A stretch of 10,732 nucleotides of DNA, taken from assembly GCA_014801655.1 (NCBI GenBank), contig JAAVDT010000021.1:1-10732 (forward strand), given 5' to 3'. Below are positions 5,598 through 10,732 of this stretch, piece after piece. Below the pieces are notes generated by a model. The model was not told the DNA's origin, searched no databases, and saw only the letters and a list, made by a program, of their open reading frames with translations. The translations under genes and the position numbers were made by a program. This stretch comes from Bacteroides sp. GTDB lineage: Bacteria; Bacteroidota; Bacteroidia; Bacteroidales; Muribaculaceae. Numbering within the stretch: position 1 is the first letter of the stretch; every line of letters starts with the position of its first letter.

Positions 5598-6787
5598 CAG
5601 AGAGTGGGGAGGATGTTGGAGATGAGCTGAGCGGATTTGATCATCATGCGGGGAATGTGGAAGGGGCCTTTGAAGAGGTTGCCCTTGGCGGGCTGAGCCA
5701 CGGAACCGTCGCGGTGGAGATAGCCGAACCATTCGCCGTAGGCGGGGTCGGGGAGGTGTTCGTAGGCCCAGTCGTTGGCCATTGCGTGCATCTGGAGATA
5801 TTTCTGGTCGCCGGTGGCTTCGTAGGCATAGAGGGAGGCGATGATAGCTTCGGTCTGCGGCCACCAGAATTTCATGTCCTGAGAGTAGTCTTGAGCGGGG
5901 AATCCTTTGCAGTCGCGGAAGTTGATGATGCCGCCGAATTCGTTGTCCCAACCCCATTCCCAGCTCCAGTCGAGAATCTGAAGGGCCATGTCGCGGATTG
6001 TGGGGTCCCAACCGCGGTGTTTTGCTTCTTCGAGGAGGAACCATGCGGTTTCGATGCAGTGGCCGGGGTTGATTACGCGGCCGGCAATGGTGTCGATGAG
6101 TTTTCCGTCGGGGGCCACCATTTCGAGGAGGGCTTTGTATTCGGGATGGATGAAGAGGTCGAGCTCGGTGATGGACCGTTCGATCTGTGCGTCGAGTTCG
6201 GGGTCGGCGATGGCGCGGCGCACGCATGCGGCGGTGTTGATCAGAATCATTGTGATCGAGTGGCCGCGGGCGGGCTGAGTGGGGAGGTATTTGGGTTCGA
6301 GGATGCCGGGGGTGTTGATGAAGCGGAGTGTCTCTTTGAAGAGGCGGAGGGCTTTTTCGGCGTAGGTGATGTCGCCTGTTGCCAGGGCGTATTCGCTCAT
6401 GGCGATTGTGGCGAAACATTCGGAGAATACGTAGCGGCGTTTGCGCAGGGGTCGGCCGTCGGCGGTCACTTCAAAGTACATGCGGCCGTCGGTGTCGAAG
6501 CAGTGGGCTTCGATGAAGTCGATGCAGCTTTTAGCCATTTCGAGATATTCGGGGCGCTGCTCGATGTTGTTGTAGGCTGAGGCGAATACGAATGCGCATC
6601 GGCCCTGGAACCAGACGGATTTGGTGGAGTCCATCAGATTGCCTTTGCGGTCGAGGCAGGTGTAGACGCCGCCGTTTACGCGGTCGAGGCCGTGTTCGAG
6701 CCAGAATGGGAGGATGTCGTTGAGGAGATCGTTGCGATAGCGGTCCTGCCAGAGTTGGAGGTAGCCTTTGGGGTCAGTTGTCCACAT
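5597..6787 (-). CDS. nanE: N-acylglucosamine 2-epimerase (AGE / renin-binding protein type)
   Basis: This 396-residue cytoplasmic enzyme is the usual AGE length (about 390-400). It interconverts N-acetylmannosamine and N-acetylglucosamine, the step after the lyase. AGE landmarks are RYVFSECFA (118-126), PTQPARGHS (169-177), NPGHCIETAW with the conserved catalytic-type His243, KFWWPQTEA (306-314) and KGPFHIPRM with the second conserved His377. Bacteroides fragilis is known to use this mammalian-like epimerase, not the NanE of enteric bacteria, for sialic acid growth. The start ATG overlaps a run of eight A residues. Upstream is the repeat-rich 169-base spacer to nanA. Downstream it is coupled to the esterase-mutarotase gene by a one-base overlap. 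It does not look like a cellobiose epimerase, given the sialic acid neighbours. Confidence 0.93.
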   Translation of the reverse strand: MWTTDPKGYLQLWQDRYRNDLLNDILPFWLEHGLDRVNGGVYTCLDRKGNLMDSTKSVWFQGRCAFVFASAYNNIEQRPEYLEMAKSCIDFIEAHCFDTDGRMYFEVTADGRPLRKRRYVFSECFATIAMSEYALATGDITYAEKALRLFKETLRFINTPGILEPKYLPTQPARGHSITMILINTAACVRRAIADPELDAQIERSITELDLFIHPEYKALLEMVAPDGKLIDTIAGRVINPGHCIETAWFLLEEAKHRGWDPTIRDMALQILDWSWEWGWDNEFGGIINFRDCKGFPAQDYSQDMKFWWPQTEAIIASLYAYEATGDQKYLQMHAMANDWAYEHLPDPAYGEWFGYLHRDGSVAQPAKGNLFKGPFHIPRMMIKSAQLISNILPTL

Positions 6788-6794
6788 TTTTTTT

Positions 6795-6878
6795 AAGGTC
6801 GGTTAGGGTCTGATAAGGTCGGTTAAGGTCTTTAAGGTCGGTTAAGGTCGAGTAAGGTCGAATAAGGACTTTAAGGAC
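6795..6878. repeat. Helically phased AAGGTC-type repeats in the nanA-nanE spacer
   Basis: Nine hexamers (AAGGTC, AGGGTC or AAGGAC) start at 6795, 6805, 6815, 6825, 6834, 6844, 6854, 6864 and 6873. The spacing is 10, 10, 10, 9, 10, 10, 10, 9. They lie in the untranslated leader directly upstream of nanE, appearing as GACCTT on the coding strand. No protein-coding frame explains them. The repeats are direct, so a simple hairpin is not expected. Confidence 0.85.
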
Positions 6879-6903
6879 TTTAGGGAGACTTTGGGATTTT
6901 TTA

Positions 6904-6954
6904 GGGAGGGTTAGAGGGGGAGAGGAGGAGTGGAGGAGAGAGGGGGGGTGGGGG
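6904..6954 (+). other. G-rich, strand-asymmetric tract (pyrimidine-rich in the nan transcript)
   Basis: The plus strand is almost pure purine here, with G-runs at 6904-6906, 6908-6910, 6916-6920, 6942-6948 and 6950-6954. In the nanA-nanE mRNA this becomes a C/U-rich, G-poor leader just after the nanA stop. The template strand could form a G-quadruplex, and the RNA could serve as a Rho-loading site. Neither can be proved from sequence. It directly adjoins the phased repeats. Confidence 0.5.
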
Positions 6955-6956
6955 TT

Positions 6957-7889
6957 TTAGAATTTGTTGCAGCGGGCGAAGAAGTTGATTGCTTCGAGTT
7001 CGGCTTTCATGGCTGCTTCTTCCTCGTCGGTCATGTTTTGGAAGGGGATGCGGTTTTTGCCGAGGTCGAGGCCGATGAGTTTCATGATGCGCTTTCCGCC
7101 AACGATGTTGCCGCGATAGTGGCAGATGACGTTGATGACTTCCTGCGAGAAGTTCTGGTGGTCGCGAGCGGCTTCGAGGTCGCCGCGGTTCCAGGCGTCG
7201 ATGATGGCTGTTAGTTCGCGGCCGTTGTAGTTTGTGGTTCCGCCGATGCCGCCCTGTGCGCCGCCCATGGCGAGGCAGGGGAGGATGGTTTCGTCCTGGC
7301 CGTGGAGCATATCGAATTTGCCATCGGCGTAGAGTCGGCACTGGTTGTATTCATACATGCTTTCAAAGGTGTATTTGATGCCGGCGAAGTTGGGCACTCG
7401 GCCGTCGACGGCTTCGAGGAGCTTGACCATGGGGAGGAATGCGCCGTTGAATGCGGGGATGTGGTAGTAGTAGAAGGGGAGTTCGGGGGCTCCGGCGGCG
7501 ATTTCTTCAATGTAGGCTACGAGTTCTTCAACGCGGTTGATTTTGGGGAAGGGGGGAGCCATTGCGCCGATGCCCCAGGCACCGATTTCGGCGGCGTGGC
7601 GGGCGAGTTCGCGCGAAGAACGAGCGCAGCAGCTGCCAACGTGAACGATTACTTTGAAGTCGCCATCGAGCTCGCGGGCAGCTTTGACCCATGCTTCGGC
7701 GAGTTGGCGACGCTCGTCGTCGGTCAGCATGTAGCCTTCGCCTGATGAACCGTTGATAAACACGCCTTTAAGGCCGTTTTTCTTGAGCATTGCGGCATAG
7801 GCGGGGATGGGTTGGAGGTTGATGTTGCCTTCGGCGTCGAAGGGGGTGAAAGGGGCATCGATGAGGCCCGTGATTTTTTCAAATTTCAT
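6957..7889 (-). CDS. nanA: N-acetylneuraminate lyase (sialic acid aldolase)
   Basis: This 310-residue cytoplasmic TIM-barrel enzyme of the DHDPS/NAL family splits N-acetylneuraminate into ManNAc and pyruvate. The start of the chain (ITGLIDAPFTPFD), the substrate carboxylate loop GSSGEG (47-52), the catalytic Tyr in YYYHIPAF (Y142) and the Schiff-base Lys in AGIKYT (K172) are all in place. The Tyr-x-Ile-Pro-Ala form favours sialic acid lyase over dihydrodipicolinate synthase, and the epimerase and sialate esterase next door support it. In Bacteroides fragilis the equivalent gene is called nanL. It begins 29 bases after the AAA+ ATPase stop, with no terminator and no TAnnTTTG promoter that I can find between them, so the two are probably co-transcribed. 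Confidence 0.95.
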   Translation of the reverse strand: MKFEKITGLIDAPFTPFDAEGNINLQPIPAYAAMLKKNGLKGVFINGSSGEGYMLTDDERRQLAEAWVKAARELDGDFKVIVHVGSCCARSSRELARHAAEIGAWGIGAMAPPFPKINRVEELVAYIEEIAAGAPELPFYYYHIPAFNGAFLPMVKLLEAVDGRVPNFAGIKYTFESMYEYNQCRLYADGKFDMLHGQDETILPCLAMGGAQGGIGGTTNYNGRELTAIIDAWNRGDLEAARDHQNFSQEVINVICHYRGNIVGGKRIMKLIGLDLGKNRIPFQNMTDEEEAAMKAELEAINFFARCNKF

Positions 7890-7918
7890 GATTAGGTTTA
7901 TTGTTTGTTTGATTTGGA

Positions 7919-9559
7919 TTATAAGTCGGTTGCGGAAATGGTCCGTAGGTCGTCGGAGGAGAGTGATGAGGGATCGGCGGCGGCGAGGCGTGTGGCCTGG
8001 GCGGCGATTGCTTTTTCAAAGAGGTTGCGCATTGTACGGGCGTTGCCGAAGTGGCGGTCTTTGTTGGCGACGAGTCGGGTGGTGATTTCGGAGAGCTTAT
8101 CGAGGGCTCCTGAATCGAGAATGTAGTCGTTGTCGGCGGCCATAGCTTTGAAGATTTCGGCGAGCTGCGCGGGGTTATAGTCGTCGAAGTTGAGGTAGCG
8201 GTTGAAGCGCGATTCAAGGCCGGGGTTTGACTCGATGAAGCGTCGCATTTCGTTGCCGTAGCCCGCGAGGATGACAATTAGCCGGTCGCGGTTGTCTTCC
8301 ATTCGTTTAAGCAGTGTAGCAATGGCTTCCTGACCGTAGTCGTTGCCTGAGGCTCCTTCGGGCACGAGTGAATAGGCTTCGTCGATGAACAGTACGCCGT
8401 CGAGGGCTTTGTCGATGACCTGGTTAGTCTTTACTGCAGTCTGGCCGACATATTCTGCCACGAGGCCTGCGCGGTCGGTTTCTATGAGGTGGCCCTTTTT
8501 GATGATTCCGAGTTCGCGATAGATGTCGGCGATGATTCGTGCCACGGTGGTTTTACCTGTGCCGGGGTTGCCGGTGAAGACGCAGTGATATGAGACTGGA
8601 GTGACTTTCATCCCTTTTTCACGCCGCATTTGCTGAATCTTGATGAAGTTGACAAGCGAAGAGATTTCTTCCTTGACTGATTGGAGACCGGTCAGGTGGT
8701 TGAGGTCTTGCAGGCCTTTGGATTCGGACGCTTTTTGTTCTACGGTTTTGCTGCGGTCTGCGCCGTTGAGATAGTCGCGGAAACCGCTGATGTAGGTTTT
8801 TTCGGTTTCGGTGGGGGTGAAGTCGGTGTCGGCAATATCGCAGCAGAACTTGTAGATGAGTTTTTCGTAGTCGCGCGCCGTGGATGGCATTTCGGCTGCT
8901 TTAAGGATTTCGGTGATGGCAAATTCATAGTCGCCGTCGTTGCTGGTGCATTTAACGCCTGAAACATCTTTGAGAAGCTCGCGGGAGAGTTGTTTCAGCT
9001 TTTTTTCTTGCTCGGATGTCAGCAGGTCGTTGCGGTTGGCGGTTTTGTAGAGTATGATGATGGCATTGATGAGGATGCGGGTCTTATCGTGTTGATATGT
9101 GAAGACGTGGCCCATCTTTTGAAAGGCTTTGGCAAAGTCGGCGAAGAAGATGATAAAAAGACGATTGTCGTAGCCGGTAATGATTTCTTCCTTTGACATT
9201 TTGTCGATTGCTTCCAGGCCTTCAATATTGTGGTGGAGATATTCCATGAAGTCTTGATCGTCTTGCAGGCGATAGAAGAACATGGCGATGGAGCGTTCGA
9301 CTGGCGCCGGGGCGTTGCGGGCGTGGATGGGGTGTTCGGGTTGGGGTGACGGGTTGGTGACGGATTCGTTGGCGGCGTCCATCATTTTTTTGTTGTTGCT
9401 TAGAGCTTTTATGACTATGAAGGTCAGACCTGATATAATCATGTCCATGAGTATGGTCTGGAATGAAAGCCGAAGGCCGTTGAAGACTAGTATTGCGCTT
9501 ACAATCAGAACGATTACCCAGAATTTAATCCAGTCGGATATGGTGTCGTTTTTTGCCAT
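7919..9559 (-). CDS. Membrane-anchored CbbX/SpoVK-like AAA+ ATPase
   Basis: Of 546 residues, two hydrophobic segments (~11-29 and ~34-52) anchor the N-terminus. A linker (~53-85) and a helical region of unknown function (~88-265) follow. Part of that region (CDIADTDFTPTETEKTY) loosely resembles TerB-like acidic motifs. The AAA+ core (~285-546) has Walker A GNPGTGKTT (330-338), a pore-like YVGQT (370-374), Walker B VLFIDE (389-394), an arginine-finger stretch SNPGLESRFNRYL with R451/R454 and sensor-2 GNARTMRNL (506-514). This is the CbbX/EccA/SpoVK branch, whose members remodel or unfold partner proteins, so a membrane-tethered remodelling role is inferred; the partner is unknown. A promoter sits 26 bases upstream, and nanA follows at 29 bases. 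The link with sialic acid use may be incidental. Confidence 0.88.
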   Translation of the reverse strand: MAKNDTISDWIKFWVIVLIVSAILVFNGLRLSFQTILMDMIISGLTFIVIKALSNNKKMMDAANESVTNPSPQPEHPIHARNAPAPVERSIAMFFYRLQDDQDFMEYLHHNIEGLEAIDKMSKEEIITGYDNRLFIIFFADFAKAFQKMGHVFTYQHDKTRILINAIIILYKTANRNDLLTSEQEKKLKQLSRELLKDVSGVKCTSNDGDYEFAITEILKAAEMPSTARDYEKLIYKFCCDIADTDFTPTETEKTYISGFRDYLNGADRSKTVEQKASESKGLQDLNHLTGLQSVKEEISSLVNFIKIQQMRREKGMKVTPVSYHCVFTGNPGTGKTTVARIIADIYRELGIIKKGHLIETDRAGLVAEYVGQTAVKTNQVIDKALDGVLFIDEAYSLVPEGASGNDYGQEAIATLLKRMEDNRDRLIVILAGYGNEMRRFIESNPGLESRFNRYLNFDDYNPAQLAEIFKAMAADNDYILDSGALDKLSEITTRLVANKDRHFGNARTMRNLFEKAIAAQATRLAAADPSSLSSDDLRTISATDL

Positions 9560-9584
9560 AGTTTAAGAGATTGGATGTGATAGG

Positions 9585-9616
9585 CAAAGATAGTGTTTTT
9601 TGGTGAGAATATGAAA
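9585..9616 (-). promoter_or_regulatory. Bacteroidota-type promoter for the AAA+/nan unit
   Basis: On the minus strand the -7 element TATCTTTG (9592-9585) matches TAnnTTTG exactly. A -33-like TTTC (9616-9613, three of four bases to TTTG) lies 20 bases upstream. Transcription would start about 15-20 bases before the ATG at 9559. The -33 box abuts the preceding terminator, as expected for a new transcription unit. Confidence 0.65.
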
Positions 9617-9618
9617 TG

Positions 9619-9649
9619 AAAAAAGCGAGCCTTTGGGGCTCGCTTTTTT
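9619..9649 (-). terminator. Strong intrinsic terminator after the fumarate reductase genes
   Basis: AAAAAAGCGAGCC (9619-9631) pairs perfectly with GGCTCGCTTTTTT (9637-9649) around the loop TTTGG. On the minus strand this is a GC-rich stem ending in six T residues, 25 bases after the iron-sulfur subunit stop. The A/T flanks make it symmetric, so it can also stop plus-strand transcription. Confidence 0.93.
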
Positions 9650-9674
9650 CTATCGGGGATGGGTTGGGGCCGGG

Positions 9675-10430
9675 TTAGTCGGCGAGTTTGGCTTTTTCGA
9701 ACTCGCGGTTGAGGCGGGCGATGTTGCTCAGGGGAACGTTTTTGGGACATTCGGCTGCGCAGGCACCGGTGTTGGTGCAGTTGCCGAAGCCGAGCTCGTC
9801 CATGCGGCGCACCATTGCGCGGGCACGACGTGCGCGTTCAACCTGGCCCTGGGGGAGGAGTGCAAACTGGCTTACTTTGGCTGATACGAAGAGCATTGCG
9901 GAGCCGTTTTTGCAGGCTGCCACGCATGCGCCGCAACCGATGCAGGTTGCTGAGTCCATTGCAACGTCGGCAACTTCCTTTGAGATGGGGGTTGCGTTAG
10001 CGTCGGGTGCGCCGCCGCAGTTGAATGAGACGTAGCCGCCGGCCTGCTGGATTTTGTCGAATGCGTTGCGGTCGACCATGAGGTCGCGGATCACGGGGAA
10101 TGCAGCGGAGCGCCAGGGTTCGATGGTGATGGTGTCGCCGTCGTTGAATTTACGCATGTGGAGCTGGCAGGTTGTGATGCCCTGAACGGGACCGTGGGGG
10201 TGTCCGTTGATGTAGAGGGAGCACATGCCGCAGATGCCTTCGCGGCAGTCGGAGTCGAACACAACGGGTTCTTCGCCTTTTTCAACGAGCTGCTGGTTGA
10301 GCATGTCGAGCATTTCGAGGAAAGAGCTGCCGGTGGAGACGCCGTCGAGATGATAGTTGACGAACTGGCCTTTTTCTTTAGGACCGCGCTGACGCCAAAT
10401 TTTCAAGTTTACGCTTATTGTTGTTTCCAT
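9675..10430 (-). CDS. frdB: Fumarate reductase/succinate dehydrogenase iron-sulfur subunit
   Basis: The 251-residue electron-transfer subunit relays electrons between the quinone-binding cytochrome b and the FAD of the flavoprotein on the inner face of the membrane. The N-terminal ferredoxin domain carries the [2Fe-2S] cysteines C62, C67, C70 and C88 (CREGICGMC then TTC). The C-terminal domain carries CIGCGAC (C163, C166, C169) with C173, and C218, C224, C228 ([12 protein letters not shown]), for the [4Fe-4S] and [3Fe-4S] clusters. The sequence type fits the Bacteroides frdCAB-like enzyme, which mainly reduces fumarate during anaerobic growth, though direction cannot be read from sequence. 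It lies 56 bases after the flavoprotein gene and ends at the terminator at 9619-9649. Confidence 0.96.
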   Translation of the reverse strand: METTISVNLKIWRQRGPKEKGQFVNYHLDGVSTGSSFLEMLDMLNQQLVEKGEEPVVFDSDCREGICGMCSLYINGHPHGPVQGITTCQLHMRKFNDGDTITIEPWRSAAFPVIRDLMVDRNAFDKIQQAGGYVSFNCGGAPDANATPISKEVADVAMDSATCIGCGACVAACKNGSAMLFVSAKVSQFALLPQGQVERARRARAMVRRMDELGFGNCTNTGACAAECPKNVPLSNIARLNREFEKAKLAD

Positions 10431-10486
10431 TGAAATTCCTTTCTAAAAGTGATTAGGGATGTTGACGAGGGGTGATAAAGAAACGT

Positions 10487-10732
10487 TTACGATTTGTAGT
10501 TACGAGTCTGCACCTTGATGGCCTCGTAGTTGAGGGGCTCTTTGAGAAGGATGGGCTTCTCGTTGTCGCCGGTGTATTTCCAGCAGCTGACGTACATGTA
10601 GTGTTCGTCGTCGCGAGCGGCTTCACCGTCGGCGGTCTGGTATTCTTCGCGGAAGTGTGCGCCGCAAGATTCGTTGCGGTGGAGAGCGTCGATAGCCATC
10701 ATTTTAGCCATTACGAGGAAGTCTTCGAGGCG
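10487..10732 (-). CDS. frdA: Fumarate reductase/succinate dehydrogenase flavoprotein subunit, C-terminal part
   Basis: The frame is open to the window edge (RLEDFLVMAKMM...), so only the last 81 residues are visible. The motif RNESCGAHFREEYQT followed by ARDDEHYMY is the conserved C-terminal signature of succinate dehydrogenase/fumarate reductase flavoproteins. These bind FAD and interconvert fumarate and succinate in complex with the iron-sulfur subunit encoded just downstream. The FAD domain and active site lie outside the window. The 56-base gap before frdB holds no terminator or TAnnTTTG promoter, so the two are one operon. Confidence 0.95.
   Translation of the reverse strand, partial: RLEDFLVMAKMMAIDALHRNESCGAHFREEYQTADGEAARDDEHYMYVSCWKYTGDNEKPILLKEPLNYEAIKVQTRNYKS

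Noticed and set aside
5598-6419. Upstream extension of the esterase-mutarotase frame by 274 codons
   Set aside because: This part overlaps nanE in another frame and is arginine/histidine/proline-rich nonsense. The real start at 5597 is followed by a signal peptide and forms a one-base overlap with the nanE stop.
5657-6580. 307-codon plus-strand open frame opposite nanE
   Set aside because: It is the antisense shadow of a GC-rich gene. It shows glycine/valine/phenylalanine-rich low-complexity sequence with no domain, while nanE on the other strand has clear motifs.
6795-6878. CRISPR-like array
   Set aside because: Units are six bases with four-base spacers. There is no 20-40 base repeat and no unique spacer, so it is a phased simple repeat.

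Overview
The window looks like a chromosomal segment of a gut-type Bacteroidales bacterium. The evidence is a Bacteroidota promoter of the TAnnTTTG class, a type IX-secretion-like C-terminal domain, a Bacteroides-style fumarate reductase, and a sialic acid pathway that uses a renin-binding-protein-type epimerase. The coding DNA is GC-rich with strong third-position bias, which creates many long shadow frames and would fit Muribaculaceae or relatives. That family-level placement is an inference.

Left part, plus strand (1-1412). A 5'-truncated gene for a secreted protein with a C-terminal sorting-like domain is followed 27 bases later by a gene for an exported protein with a formylglycine-generating-enzyme (FGE/SUMF1) fold. 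The last ~38 codons of the second gene have the form of a diversity-generating retroelement (DGR) variable region: an RGGSW lead, runs of codons ending in C or T at the ligand-facing positions, an LGLRLA end, and a jump in G+C. No reverse transcriptase or template repeat lies in the window, so this would be a remote or orphan DGR target.

Convergent gap (1413-1695). It holds a 12-bp stem-loop with a tetraloop, a 28-bp perfect inverted repeat whose arms are themselves palindromes (REP/BIME-like), and a short 7-base periodic repeat. I see no gene in it.

Centre, minus strand (9559 down to 1696). An apparent single transcription unit runs: membrane-anchored CbbX-like AAA+ ATPase, N-acetylneuraminate lyase (nanA/nanL), AGE-type N-acylglucosamine 2-epimerase (nanE), a 1036-residue exported fusion (SGNH hydrolase + sialate O-acetylesterase + cyclically permuted NanM-type mutarotase), and a creatininase-family hydrolase. 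The fusion probably removes O-acetyl groups and equilibrates sialic acid anomers outside the cytoplasm. NanA then cleaves Neu5Ac to ManNAc and pyruvate, and NanE makes GlcNAc. Sialidase, transporter and sugar kinase genes are not in the window. The 169-base nanA-nanE spacer holds nine AAGGTC-like hexamers spaced 10/10/10/9 bases and a strongly strand-asymmetric G/C tract.

Right part, minus strand (9675-10732). The C-terminus of the fumarate reductase/succinate dehydrogenase flavoprotein (cut by the window edge) and the complete iron-sulfur subunit end at a strong intrinsic terminator at 9619-9649. A promoter for the AAA+/nan unit lies immediately after it.
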